Numbered from the stretch's first letter, positions 1 to 8,966 are shown. The stretch: 33,698 nt of DNA from Planctomycetia bacterium (GCA_005789645.1 SXXH01000272.1:1-33698), one strand, 5' to 3'. Notes: generated by a model not told the origin, from the sequence alone. A program made the numbers and translations.

Positions 1-696
<696 letters not shown>

Positions 697-705
697 CGGG
701 TTCCG

Positions 706-749
706 ACTCGACTCGCGCGCGGCGCTCCGCCGCGCGCGTTCAGTCGAGT
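706..749. terminator. Bidirectional hairpin between clpX and the convergent gene
   Basis: A perfect 10-bp stem (GCGCGCGGCG / CGCCGCGCGC, 715-724 with 728-737) closes a 3-nt loop. It is extended by one more pair and, after a 3-nt bulge, eight pairs (706-713 with 742-749). The stop codon of the minus-strand gene (740-742) overlaps the bulge and the base of the extension. There is no T-tract, so whether it works as an intrinsic terminator is inferred from the structure and the convergent position. Confidence 0.7.
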
Positions 750-3700
750 TCGAAGCGCGCGCGGTACGCGGCCAGTTCCGCGGCTGGATCCGCCGCGCCA
801 GCCAAGGCGGCCAACGCTTCGCCGCGCTCGCGCAGTTCGGGATCGAGCTTGGGCTCCAACTTCGCGAGCCACTCGCCGATCGCCTGCGCCGCGACAGCAG
901 CCTTGCCGGAGGCCACCTGCTTCTCGGCGGAGAGGAGCTTCTTCTCGGCGCGCGTGGACTCCTTCCAGGCCTTGCCGCCTTCCAGCTTCGCGAGCGCTGC
1001 TTGCGCGGCTTCAGCCTGCGCGAGTCCGCCATAGGTGCGCGCCACGCGCGCGTGCTCGCGAGCACCTTGCAGCACGCGCCCCGCCGCGGCGAGTTCCTCG
1101 GCGCGCGCCATGCGGGCCTGCGCCTCGGCGGCGAGTCCCGCCAGTCCGGCCTTGGCGCGCGCCACCACCGGATGCTCGGTGGGGATCGCGGCCAACTCCC
1201 GCCACGACGCCAACGCGCCAGGCACATCGCCCTTGGCGCGCCGGGCATCCGCCTCCTCGAGGCGTGACGACGCGACGCGCAGCTCCTTCCAGCGCGATGC
1301 CTCGAGATGGCGCGCCAGCGGTTCCTCGAGGTAGCTGCCGTACTCGGGCTTCCAGTCGGGATTGCCCTCCCACACGACGCGTCCATCGACGCCGACGAGC
1401 TTGGCGTGCGGCAGGCCGACCTTGCCCGCCGCGTAGGCGTCGTACGCGCGGTTGGTGGGATCGCACACCACGGGGAAGGGCAGCGAGTTCGCGCCCGCCC
1501 ACGCGCGCACGACATCCTCGGTTTCGTTGCTCACGAGCAGGAACGCGATCTCGTCTTCCTTGTGCTTGTCGGCGAGCGCCACGAGCCCGGGCAGCACGGG
1601 CACCTGCGACTCCTGGTAGGTGCTCCAAAGGACGAGCACCAGCGGCCTGAAGCGCAGCGCGTCGAGCTCGCGGCCATGCGGCGCGTCCCCCACGAGCGCG
1701 CCCGGACCGACGAGCGGCGGCGCTTCCTCGAGGTAGGCGACGCGACCAGGCTCGGCGCGCAGCAGCGGCGCGATCTCGCCGGAGGTCGAGGGCGCGAGGA
1801 GCTCCTTGCGGCGTCCGATCTGCGCGCGGCGCGGCAGGCCCGGATCGTACTCGAGGAACTTGATGTCGCGGAAGGCGCTCTGGCCGTCGCCGGCGAGCAA
1901 GCCGAAGTCGCCGGCGAGGCGCGCGCGCGAATCGAAGGTCCACTCGAGCACCTGCTCGTCGTCGACGTGCGCGACGAGGCGCGTGCCGGCCGTCTCGATG
2001 CGCAGCACGTGGCGCAGGCCCTTCCAAGGCTTCTTGACGCGCAAGAGCGTCTTGCCGTCGGAGCCGAACGCGCCGAGGTCGACATGGCCCTCCGGCAACA
2101 GCACCACGCCATGGAAGGAGTCGTCGCGCTTCTTGCCGAAGCACAAGCCCGCGAGCCGCGCGCCGGCCAGGTCGATCTCCGCCGACAGCGACCAGTCGCC
2201 CGCCGGTTCCACGTCGACGAACAAGCGGCGATAGGCGAAGGCCGACTGCTTGGGCGCGGCCGCGACCGAACCCGTGGCGGGCCCCTTGTCCCCGCCGCCG
2301 GCGAGCCCGGCGATGGTGGCGACGATCGCGCCCTCGTGCACGCGGAAGTCCTCCTCGCCACCCCCGTAGAAGCCCTTGAGCGTGCGTTCGTCGAACAACA
2401 ACCGCCACGACTCCAGCGAGACCTTCGACTCGTCCGAGACGGCGAAGTACAGCTCGCGCGCCGGCACGCTCGGCGGCGTAGCCGTGGCGGGTCCGCGCAG
2501 CACTTGCAGCGCGATGCGCGGCAGACCGGCCTTCTTGTAGTCCTGCGCCAGCTGCAGCGCATCCTTGTGGAACGCTTCGCGCAGGCGCTCGAGCCGCTTG
2601 GCGCTCGTGTCGAGCTTCTGGATGCGAGCCAGCGCCTCCGCACGGCGCTGGGACTCCGGGTCGGCCGCGCCCGGCGCGGAGAGAGTCGCGGTCATCCACT
2701 GGCGCAGCGTGCCGGCCGCGCGGTCGGGCTGCTTGTCGGCCTCGAGCGCGGTGGCGAGCTTCCACAAGACCGCTGGATGCCCGGGGTCCTTCTTCAGGCT
2801 GCGTTCGTACAACTCGATGGCGCGCTTCCACGCCTGCTTGGCCGCTTGGCGATCGGCCTTCGCCTCGCTGGCGCGCGCCAAGTCGACCAGCCCCTTGTCC
2901 ACGCCCTCGAGCTCGAGGATGTAGGCGCGGAAGCGAGCCTCGAACTCGTCGAGGCCCTGCACGCCCGGCACCCCGGGGCGCGCCACGAAGTGCTCGACGA
3001 AGCGCCCCATGTGGTCGGGCTCGTGGTATTGCTGGAAGTACTCCGGCAGGCGCTCGCGATAGAGCAGCGTGCCGTCCTCGTCCTCGGCGTTGTGCAGGTA
3101 GTACACGATGCCCCAGCCCCACGGGTAGAAGCTGCGGTAGTCGGCGACGCGTCCCTCGACGATGGCGCGCAGGTCGTGCTTCTTGTCCTTGATTTCGTCG
3201 AGCAGCGGATAAAGCCGGCCCGGCACGACGAGGTTCCACTCCAGCTTGCCGTTCGACAGGAGCCGCGTGCCCTCGAAGAAGCTCGCCATGCCCTCGTTCA
3301 ACCAGGCGGGCACGGCCGAACCGCCGGCGAGGCTGGTGAACTGGTGGCTGGCCTCGTGGAACAAGGTGTCAAGCAAACCAGACAGACCGCCGTCGCCTCC
3401 GCCACGCGGATCGTAGGTGACGACATTGGTCCCGTCCCAGTGCCCGGCGGCCCACTCGACCGGTTGGCCGCCGAGGTCCTTGTACTCCTGGGCGCTCTTG
3501 AAGATCAGCACGTTGGCGACGGGCACGCTGTCGCCCTTGCCGAGCTTGTAGCGGTGGAACTGGCGGTAGAAGACGTGCACCTGCTCCATGGCGTGCGCCA
3601 CCGTCTTCAACACGCGCCAACCGGCGTTGGTGCGCACGACGTAGTGCTCGGTGGCGAGCTCCCAAGCCGCGTCCCACTCCGCGTGCAGCGGATCGTTCTG

Positions 3701-4420
3701 GGCCACCCATTCGGCGGTGACGCCCGAGAGCGGATCGCTGCCGCCGGTCTCGTCCTCGACCGCCAGCTCGTTGCCGCCCTCGAGGCGGATGCGCGCCAGC
3801 GCCGCGACGAGCTGCGGATGGTCGGGGTCGGCGCCGCGCGCCTCCTTCAGCACCGCTTGGGCGCCATGCCAGTTGCCGGCGTCCATCTGCGACGCGGCCA
3901 CCTCGAGCAGCTTGGTGACGTGGTCGCGCTTGAGCGCGTCGTGCCGCTTGCGCAGCGGATCGGCGCCGACCACCCAAGCCTCGAGCTCCTTGGCGGGCGC
4001 GACGAGGTCCGCCGGGCGCTCTCGCAGGCGCTTCCACTGCCACAGGAAGTCGCCGGCGCGCCACAAAGCCTCGTCGAGGCGCGGCGGCTCGGCCTTGCGC
4101 GCGAGTTCCGACAGACCAAGCAGCGCGCGCAGATGCCGCGGCTCGCGCTCGAGCACCTTGGTCCACGCCGCGCGGGCCTCCTCGACGCGACCGGCTCGCG
4201 CGGCCGACAGAGCGGTGGCGGAGAGCCGCGTGGCCATGTCCTCGGGCTCGGCCGCGCGGGCGGCCGGCTTGGCGTCACCCTGGCCGAGCAAGGGCGCGGC
4301 GCTGGACGACGCGACGGGCCCCGACGCGACGGGCCCCGACGCGACAGGCCCCGGCGCGAGGCCTGCGCATGCGAGGACGACGAGGAGCGGGAGGACGCGA
4401 CGGAAGCAGCGACGGATCAT
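740..4420 (-). CDS. Secreted multidomain protein: TPR-like, HExxH metallopeptidase-like, DUF1080-like and thioredoxin-like domains
   Basis: This 1226-aa protein starts at the ATG (MIRRCFRRVL) ahead of a signal peptide; the longer ORF start adds a non-signal stretch. After the signal comes an Ala/Pro/Ser segment with a GPVAS repeat, then TPR-like helices (about 60-230). Near residue 355 is HEASH, followed by WLNEGMASFFEG. This is the HExxH...E arrangement of a gluzincin-type zinc peptidase, as seen in planctomycete DUF1570-like proteins. More TPR-like helices follow, then a concanavalin-like/DUF1080-like beta region (about 670-860). A thioredoxin-like fold (about 915-1030) has WSTYQES where CxxC would be expected, so it is unlikely to be redox-active. 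The C-terminus is Ala/Glu-rich and helical. The substrate is unknown. The domain calls are from motif reading; the peptidase motif is the firmest. Confidence 0.8.
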   Translation of the reverse strand: MIRRCFRRVLPLLVVLACAGLAPGPVASGPVASGPVASSSAAPLLGQGDAKPAARAAEPEDMATRLSATALSAARAGRVEEARAAWTKVLEREPRHLRALLGLSELARKAEPPRLDEALWRAGDFLWQWKRLRERPADLVAPAKELEAWVVGADPLRKRHDALKRDHVTKLLEVAASQMDAGNWHGAQAVLKEARGADPDHPQLVAALARIRLEGGNELAVEDETGGSDPLSGVTAEWVAQNDPLHAEWDAAWELATEHYVVRTNAGWRVLKTVAHAMEQVHVFYRQFHRYKLGKGDSVPVANVLIFKSAQEYKDLGGQPVEWAAGHWDGTNVVTYDPRGGGDGGLSGLLDTLFHEASHQFTSLAGGSAVPAWLNEGMASFFEGTRLLSNGKLEWNLVVPGRLYPLLDEIKDKKHDLRAIVEGRVADYRSFYPWGWGIVYYLHNAEDEDGTLLYRERLPEYFQQYHEPDHMGRFVEHFVARPGVPGVQGLDEFEARFRAYILELEGVDKGLVDLARASEAKADRQAAKQAWKRAIELYERSLKKDPGHPAVLWKLATALEADKQPDRAAGTLRQWMTATLSAPGAADPESQRRAEALARIQKLDTSAKRLERLREAFHKDALQLAQDYKKAGLPRIALQVLRGPATATPPSVPARELYFAVSDESKVSLESWRLLFDERTLKGFYGGGEEDFRVHEGAIVATIAGLAGGGDKGPATGSVAAAPKQSAFAYRRLFVDVEPAGDWSLSAEIDLAGARLAGLCFGKKRDDSFHGVVLLPEGHVDLGAFGSDGKTLLRVKKPWKGLRHVLRIETAGTRLVAHVDDEQVLEWTFDSRARLAGDFGLLAGDGQSAFRDIKFLEYDPGLPRRAQIGRRKELLAPSTSGEIAPLLRAEPGRVAYLEEAPPLVGPGALVGDAPHGRELDALRFRPLVLVLWSTYQESQVPVLPGLVALADKHKEDEIAFLLVSNETEDVVRAWAGANSLPFPVVCDPTNRAYDAYAAGKVGLPHAKLVGVDGRVVWEGNPDWKPEYGSYLEEPLARHLEASRWKELRVASSRLEEADARRAKGDVPGALASWRELAAIPTEHPVVARAKAGLAGLAAEAQARMARAEELAAAGRVLQGAREHARVARTYGGLAQAEAAQAALAKLEGGKAWKESTRAEKKLLSAEKQVASGKAAVAAQAIGEWLAKLEPKLDPELRERGEALAALAGAADPAAELAAYRARFELD
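4308..4352 (-). repeat. Three tandem 15-bp units encoding a GPVAS repeat
   Basis: Three back-to-back copies of gacgcgacgggcccc (plus strand) at 4308-4322, 4323-4337 and 4338-4352; the last has one substitution (g to a). The unit length is a multiple of three, so copy-number change would stay in frame. It lengthens the linker just after the signal peptide of the multidomain protein. Confidence 0.9.
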
Positions 4421-4554
4421 GATGCGGACGCAGAGCCTACTCGCCTGGGGCGGATCGCAGTAGTCCGCGGCGCTCTTCGCGAGGCGGGCCATCCGAGCAA
4501 TCGCCGCTTCCCCTACGCTCGCCGCTCCTCGCGCCCTAGGATGTGTTCTTCCAC
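4421..4554. promoter_or_regulatory. Divergent promoter region with TAGGCT (minus) and TAGGAT (plus) -10-like hexamers
   Basis: This 134-bp gap separates two divergent transcription units. On the minus strand TAGGCT (4434-4439) lies 13 nt before the ATG of the multidomain gene. On the plus strand TAGGAT (4537-4542) lies 12 nt before the ATG at 4555 and directly abuts a GTG at 4543. Neither has a convincing -35 box. The assignment rests on the same hexamer pattern recurring before other genes in the window. Confidence 0.45.
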
Positions 4555-5511
4555 ATGGCCACGGAACGCCTCTGCATCCACTACCACCGCGACTTCGACG
4601 GCATCGTGTCGGCCGCGGTGCTGGCCAAGGCCTTGCGCGAGCGGGCTGGCGAGGACCCGTGCTGGGAGAGCGTCAACTACGACCAGCGCGCCGATTGGCG
4701 CTCCTTCGAGAGCGGCCGCCGCTTCGCCATCGTGGACTTCCACTTCCACCCGCGCGCCGAGTGGTGGTTCGACCACCACCCTACGACCTTCCTCGACGAG
4801 GAGCTGCGCGGCCAATACGCCGAGAGCGAGCGCTGGCGCTGGGACGAGACCTCGCCTTCCTGCCCGCCGTTGATCCTGGCTCACATGCGCCGCCACCACG
4901 GCTTCGAGGCGCCGGCGCGCTTCGTCGAGATGGCGCGCTGGTCCGACATCGTCGACGCCGCGCGCTACAAGGATGTGGACCAGGCGCTGTTCGGCGAAGA
5001 GGCGGCCTTGCGCATCGCGCGCGCCTTGACGGCGGCGCCGTCGATCGAGTGGGTCGACTCGCTGGTGGATGGGCTCGTCGAGGGCGACATGGAGGCGCTG
5101 GCGTGCCGCGCGGACGTCGAGAAGAGCTTCCAGCGCGCTTCGCGCAACCGCGACAAGGCGCTCGAGCAGTTCCCGCCGACCGTCAAGTGGAAGAAGGACG
5201 GCGTCGTCGTCTACGACGCCTCCAGCAACCAGATCCGCCGCGAGCGCTTCGCGCCGTTCTACCACCATCCCGATGCGCGCTACGCGGTGGGCGTGATCCC
5301 CACGCGCGCCGGCTTCCATGTTTCGGCCGGCGAGAACCCGTGGAACCCGCCCGTGCCCGGAGCGCACGTCGGCCAGATCATGGAGCGCTACGGCGGCGGC
5401 GGGCACAAGGCGGTGGGCGGAGCCAATCCGCACGGCCTCGAGGCCACGCGCGCCGTGGCCGAGGAAGTAGGCCAGATCCTGCGCCGCGCCTTGGTCGAGG
5501 GCGGAGGCTGA
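4555..5511 (+). CDS. DHH/DHHA1 family phosphoesterase
   Basis: A 318-aa cytoplasmic metal-dependent phosphoesterase of the DHH superfamily (relatives include RecJ, NrnA-type oligoribonucleases and exopolyphosphatases). Visible motifs are DFDG near residue 13, IVDFHFHP near 60, the DHH signature WWFDHHPT near 72, and a later WSDIVDAARY carrying a further metal-ligand aspartate. The C-terminal DHHA1-type substrate-binding loop is seen as GGGGHKAVGGANP. Substrate cannot be assigned: nano-RNA, cyclic dinucleotide product or polyphosphate are all possible. I chose the ATG at 4555; a GTG at 4543 in frame would add MFFH. It is the first gene of a four-gene operon, with rlmN starting 3 bp after its stop. 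Confidence 0.88.
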   Translation: MATERLCIHYHRDFDGIVSAAVLAKALRERAGEDPCWESVNYDQRADWRSFESGRRFAIVDFHFHPRAEWWFDHHPTTFLDEELRGQYAESERWRWDETSPSCPPLILAHMRRHHGFEAPARFVEMARWSDIVDAARYKDVDQALFGEEAALRIARALTAAPSIEWVDSLVDGLVEGDMEALACRADVEKSFQRASRNRDKALEQFPPTVKWKKDGVVVYDASSNQIRRERFAPFYHHPDARYAVGVIPTRAGFHVSAGENPWNPPVPGAHVGQIMERYGGGGHKAVGGANPHGLEATRAVAEEVGQILRRALVEGGG

Positions 5512-5514
5512 CGA

Positions 5515-6648
5515 ATGGCCGGCACGGCGGCCGAATCGTCAAGGCAATTTGACAGCGACCGGCGACCGTCGCTGCTCGAGTTGTTCCTCGCCGAGCCGCC
5601 CGCCTGGCCCGCGACGGCCGAACGCCTCGGAGCCAGGCCCTTCCACGCGCGCATCGTGCGGGAGCAGGTGCTCGAGAAGGGCGTCCTCGACTACGCGCGC
5701 ATGACGGCGCTGCCCACCGCGCTGCGCGCCGCGCTCGCCGCCGAAGTGCCGGTTCTGTCGGGCGTGGAGGTGGCGCGCAGCGTGGCCACCGACAGGACGA
5801 CCAAGTTGGCGCTTGAGTTCCCGCGCGAAGGAACGCGCGACGCCACCATCGAGACCGTGCACATGCCCTCGCTCGATCTCGGCGAAGAAGACGAGGAGTC
5901 GCGCGCCGGCGCGACCTTGTGCGTGTCCACGCAGGCTGGATGCCCGATCGGCTGCCCCTTCTGCGCCTCGGGGCAGTTGGGCTTGTCGCGCAACCTGCGC
6001 GCGCACGAGATCCTCGAGCAATACGTGCGCGGTCGCGAACTAGGCGCGCTGTCGCGCAGCGTGGTCATGGGCATGGGCGAACCACTCTTGAACTACGCGG
6101 CGCTCGAACGGGCGCTGGACGCGGTCCACGACGAGATGGGACTCGGCGCGCGTCGGGTGACAGTCTCCACCGTGGGCTTTCCCGAGCGCCTGCGCGCGCT
6201 CGCGCCGCATCGCCCGCGCTTCCAGTTGGCCATCTCGCTCCACACGCCCGACGACGAAGAGCGCGACGAGCTCGTGCCCGCGATGAAGGGCGTCCCCGTC
6301 GAGGAGGTGCTGGCCGCCGGCGACGATTGGTTCGACAAGACCGGGCGCGAAGTGACCTACGAGTACGTGCTCCTCGGCGGACGCAACGACGACGACGGCC
6401 ACGCGCGCCGATTGGCGACGCGGCTCGCCGGCCGACGCTGCACGGTGAACCTGATTCCCTTCAACCCGGTCGCGGGCAGTCCGTGGCGCAGGCCCGCTGG
6501 CGCGGATGTCGAGCGCTTTCGCGCCGCGTTGGAAGCCGCGCGCATCGTGGCCACCGTGCGCTGGTCGCGCGGAGTGGAGAGCGATGCCGCCTGCGGGCAG
6601 TTGCGCTTGCGCCAGGCGCGCCCCGCGCCTCCGCCTGCTAGCTTGTAG
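5515..6648 (+). CDS. rlmN: RlmN-type radical SAM 23S rRNA/tRNA (adenine-C2) methyltransferase
   Basis: This 377-aa protein installs m2A in 23S rRNA (A2503 in E. coli) and some tRNAs. The radical-SAM cluster motif is C-PIG-C-PF-C at about residues 143, 147 and 150. Seven residues upstream is the conserved Cys of TLCVSTQAG (about 136), matching the catalytic cysteine C118 of E. coli RlmN. The second catalytic cysteine, which carries the methyl, is in DAACGQLRLR (about 360). SAM-binding blocks VVMGMGEPLLN, VTVSTVGF, LAISLH and CTVNLIPFNP are all present. Length is normal for the family. It sits 3 bp after the DHH gene and 2 bp before the next gene. The N-terminal coding sequence contains one copy of the palindromic motif GTCAAGGCAATTTGACAG in unusually AT-rich codons. 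Confidence 0.95.
   Translation: MAGTAAESSRQFDSDRRPSLLELFLAEPPAWPATAERLGARPFHARIVREQVLEKGVLDYARMTALPTALRAALAAEVPVLSGVEVARSVATDRTTKLALEFPREGTRDATIETVHMPSLDLGEEDEESRAGATLCVSTQAGCPIGCPFCASGQLGLSRNLRAHEILEQYVRGRELGALSRSVVMGMGEPLLNYAALERALDAVHDEMGLGARRVTVSTVGFPERLRALAPHRPRFQLAISLHTPDDEERDELVPAMKGVPVEEVLAAGDDWFDKTGREVTYEYVLLGGRNDDDGHARRLATRLAGRRCTVNLIPFNPVAGSPWRRPAGADVERFRAALEAARIVATVRWSRGVESDAACGQLRLRQARPAPPPASL
5538..5555. repeat. Copy 1 of the intragenic palindrome GTCAA-N6-TTGAC
   Basis: GTCAAGGCAATTTGACAG lies within codons 8-14 of rlmN. Perfect 5-bp half-sites are separated by 6 nt and followed by AG. The codons used (TCA, AGG, CAA, TTT) are AT-rich compared with the surrounding GC-ending codons. 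It matches copies at 14892 and 24712. Confidence 0.75.
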
Positions 6649-6650
6649 CC

Positions 6651-7088
6651 ATGTTTTGGCCCCTCCTGCTCCTGTTGCCCTGCCTCGCGCCGCAGGCGAA
6701 GCCGATTCCGCCCGAGCGGGACGCGCGTCGGCCCGAGAACCAGAACCAGCCGCCGCCCGGCGCCGCGGAAGGACGCCCCGCGCCCGTGCAGGCGACGCCG
6801 GGACGCGACAAGCGCAGCGCGCTCGTCGATCCGGTGCAGCGCCAACGCGAGTTGGCGAACCATGTGGCGCGGCTGGAAGCCGACCACCGCTCGCGAGTGG
6901 CGCGCCTCGAACGACTGCTCGAGGTCTACACGGGTCTTGGGGATAGCGCCAAGGTCCAGCAATGCGAAGAGCTGCGCGCGCGTTGGCTCAAGCAGTACAA
7001 GGGCGCGTTGAGTGCGTACAAGAAGAGCTTCGCGCCGGAGGCGTGGCAGCGCCTCGTCTCCGGGCTCGGCATCCAGGAGCCGACTTGA
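6651..7088 (+). CDS. Small exported protein of unknown function
   Basis: This 145-aa protein is not recognised. It has a short hydrophobic signal-like N-terminus (MFWPLLLLLPCLAPQA), then a Pro/Arg/Gln-rich linker (about 18-60). A charged helical segment follows (about 65-130) with LARLE/RLERLLE-like heptads that could form a coiled coil. The ATG is 2 bp after the rlmN stop. A TAGCTT hexamer lies 6 nt upstream inside the end of rlmN, so it may also have its own leaderless promoter. Its stop overlaps the next start (TGATG). It is probably periplasmic or cell-surface, perhaps working with the neighbouring lipoprotein; that partnership is inferred from position only. Confidence 0.7.
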   Translation: MFWPLLLLLPCLAPQAKPIPPERDARRPENQNQPPPGAAEGRPAPVQATPGRDKRSALVDPVQRQRELANHVARLEADHRSRVARLERLLEVYTGLGDSAKVQQCEELRARWLKQYKGALSAYKKSFAPEAWQRLVSGLGIQEPT

Positions 7089-7435
7089 TGCGCGCGTCCG
7101 CCTACGTGCCGGGGATCGCGCTGCTGCAGTTGCTCGCGGCGCTTGCTTCCTGCGCGCCCGAACGCGAGACGCCCGCCCCTGTCTCCTTCGACGACGAGGC
7201 GGCGAGTTCGCAGCCCGCGCTCGAACGACAGCCCGCGATCGAGGTCTCGCAACCAGGCCCGCGCACCGCCGAGCGCGTGGAACTCGTGCCAAAGGGTCTG
7301 GCGGAGTTCGACATCAGGGCGCTGCCGCCGGCCCTCGACGACCTGAGGGATGCGGCCAAGCGGGACATCGGCCCGGCGAACGCGGACGCGGAGCTCGAGA
7401 AGCTCAGGACCGAGCTCGGCGATCGGCAGCCTTGA
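7088..7435 (+). CDS. Small lipoprotein of unknown function
   Basis: This 115-aa protein starts at an ATG overlapping the previous stop by one base (TGATG). The N-terminus is a lipoprotein signal with lipobox LASC (MRASAYVPGIALLQLLAALASC). The mature part is short, acidic and low-complexity, with a charged helical end (AELEKLRTEL). No family is recognised. It is the last gene of the DHH-rlmN operon and is followed by a strong hairpin. The track's longer ORF start (6962) runs back into the preceding gene and lacks the signal peptide. Confidence 0.68.
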   Translation: MRASAYVPGIALLQLLAALASCAPERETPAPVSFDDEAASSQPALERQPAIEVSQPGPRTAERVELVPKGLAEFDIRALPPALDDLRDAAKRDIGPANADAELEKLRTELGDRQP

Positions 7436-7441
7436 GCGCCC

Positions 7442-7476
7442 GCGACGCGCGTGCATCCGGTGATGCACGCCGTCGC
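7442..7476. terminator. Bidirectional hairpin between the small lipoprotein and lat
   Basis: GCGTGCATC (7449-7457) pairs perfectly with GATGCACGC (7462-7470) around a CGGT loop. Beyond a single-base bulge six more pairs follow (7442-7447 with 7471-7476). The structure ends exactly at the lat stop codon (7477-7479). There is no T-tract. Its place between convergent genes supports a terminator. Confidence 0.75.
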
Positions 7477-8790
7477 TCAGCCGACCTTGGCGCAATCCGC
7501 CAGGATCTCGAGCGCTCGATCGACCTCGCTCGCCGCGACCGAAAGCGGCATCCGGAAGCGGATCGACTGCGCGCCGGAGGGCAACGCGAGGAAGCCGCGC
7601 TCCTGCATGCGATCGAGCCACGCCCCGCGCGTCGCCGTGTCGGGCAGCGTGAACGCCGCCAGCGAGCCGACGCCGCGCACGTTGGAGATGGCGGAGGCGC
7701 CGCGCGCCAACGAGCGCAGCCCGGCCACGAAGCGCGCGCCTTGCGTCGCGACGTTTTCGCCGAGCTTGTCGGCCACGACGACCTCGAGGATGCGCTGCGA
7801 GCGCACCATGTCGGTCAGGCTGCCGCCCCAGGTCGAGTTGATGCGCGACGGCAGCGCGAACACGTTGTCGGCCACCTCGTCGATGCGCGTGTTGGCGTAG
7901 AGCCCGCAGATCTGCGTCTTCTTGCCGAAGGCGACGACATCCGGCGCGACGCCGTGGTGCTGCCACAGCCAAGGCTTGCCCGAGCCGAAGAAGCCGGTCT
8001 GCACTTCGTCGAACACCAGCAACGCCTCGTTCTCGTCGGCGTAGCGGCGCAACTTGGCGAGGAACTCGGTGCGGAAGTGGTTGTCGCCGCCCTCGCCCTG
8101 CATGGGCTCGACGACGATGCAGGCGACGCGGCCCTTGAACTGGCGGAAGCCTTCCTCGATGTCGGCGCAGGACTTGCGCTCCTCGGCTTCGATGTCGTTG
8201 GCGATGTTCCCATCGAGGTCGAAGACGATGGCCGGATTGTGCACGCGCGGCCAGCAGAACTTCGGGAACAACGCGACCTTCTTCGGATCGGTGTTCGTCA
8301 TCGACATCGTGTAGCCCGAACGGCCGTGGAAGGCTTGGCGCAAGTGCATGGCCACCAAGCTCGCGCCATCGTCCTTGATCGAGTCGATGCCGATCTTGCG
8401 CGCCTTCCAGTCGAAGGCGACCTTGATGGCGTTCTCCACCGCCAAGGCGCCGCCCGAGATCCAGAAGTGGTGCGGATAGCCCGCCGGCGTCGCGTGCGTG
8501 GCGAAGCACTGCACGAAGTCGGCCATCAAGCTCGTGTACAGGTCGCTGTTGCTCGGGTTGTTGAGCGCGGCCTGCAGCAGGCGCTCGCGGAAGGCGGCGT
8601 CGCGCAGCCCCGGATGGTCGTAGCCGATCGGCCAGCTGGCGAAGCAAGTGAAGAAGTCGAGGTACTCGCGACCATCGCGCGCATCCACCAGCCACGACCC
8701 GTGCGAGCGCGCGAGGTCGAGCACGAAGTCGAAGCCGTCGGCGAGCTGGTGGCGGGCGAGAGTGGAGTGGACGTTGTTCGGGGCGATCAT
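7477..8790 (-). CDS. lat: L-lysine 6-transaminase
   Basis: A 437-aa class III PLP aminotransferase. It moves the epsilon-amino group of lysine to 2-oxoglutarate, giving alpha-aminoadipate 6-semialdehyde (in equilibrium with piperideine-6-carboxylate). Subfamily signatures include GSWLVDARDGREYLDFFT, NNPSNSDLYTSLMADFV, GGALAVENAIKVAFDWKAR, FHGRSGYTMSMTNTDP and VFDEVQTGFFGSGKPW. The PLP lysine is in AFGKKTQICG (about 289-290). The ATG at 8790 was chosen because GAGGA lies 6 nt upstream; the longer ORF start adds a Pro-rich stretch without homology. The upstream gene on the same strand is a reduced ALDH-like protein, the enzyme class expected to oxidise the semialdehyde product. The role could be lysine catabolism or stress-related aminoadipate formation. 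Confidence 0.92.
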   Translation of the reverse strand: MIAPNNVHSTLARHQLADGFDFVLDLARSHGSWLVDARDGREYLDFFTCFASWPIGYDHPGLRDAAFRERLLQAALNNPSNSDLYTSLMADFVQCFATHATPAGYPHHFWISGGALAVENAIKVAFDWKARKIGIDSIKDDGASLVAMHLRQAFHGRSGYTMSMTNTDPKKVALFPKFCWPRVHNPAIVFDLDGNIANDIEAEERKSCADIEEGFRQFKGRVACIVVEPMQGEGGDNHFRTEFLAKLRRYADENEALLVFDEVQTGFFGSGKPWLWQHHGVAPDVVAFGKKTQICGLYANTRIDEVADNVFALPSRINSTWGGSLTDMVRSQRILEVVVADKLGENVATQGARFVAGLRSLARGASAISNVRGVGSLAAFTLPDTATRGAWLDRMQERGFLALPSGAQSIRFRMPLSVAASEVDRALEILADCAKVG

Positions 8791-8966
8791 GGCGGTCCTC
8801 GAGGGGGAGCTCGGAGGCTTGGGGATCGGCTGTCCGAGCGGTCCGGCTGCAGCCACGCAGTTGCACATTGTGCCCGGCGCCGGCGTGCGGGGCCAAGACG
8901 GGAACTTCCTTCCGAGCGCGATGCCCCCGGGCGAAATGCAAATCGGTCAAATCGCCCGCGAGGAGG
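8791..8966 (-). promoter_or_regulatory. Upstream region of lat: SD, weak promoter candidate, small hairpin
   Basis: This 176-bp gap lies between the ALDH-like stop and the lat start. It holds a clear Shine-Dalgarno (GAGGA) 6 nt before lat. Near 8861-8893 on the minus strand there is a weak promoter-like pair, TTGGCC - 18 nt - CACAAT. A 7-bp inverted repeat CGGGCGA / TCGCCCG (about 8931-8961, 17-nt AT-rich loop) follows the ALDH-like stop and could be a weak attenuator. No riboswitch-like structure is apparent. Confidence 0.35.

Noticed and set aside
1307-4873. Long plus-strand ORF of 1188 aa
   Set aside because: It is antisense to the multidomain gene. The translation is Arg/Ala/Leu-rich without domains, a GC-rich shadow.
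5549-5584. TTGACA in the palindrome as a -35 promoter box for rlmN
   Set aside because: No -10 hexamer lies at the expected spacing, and the motif is inside the coding sequence in all copies.
8791-8966. Possible lysine riboswitch before lat
   Set aside because: The gap has only one small 7-bp hairpin and no multi-stem structure or lysine-element pattern that I can see.
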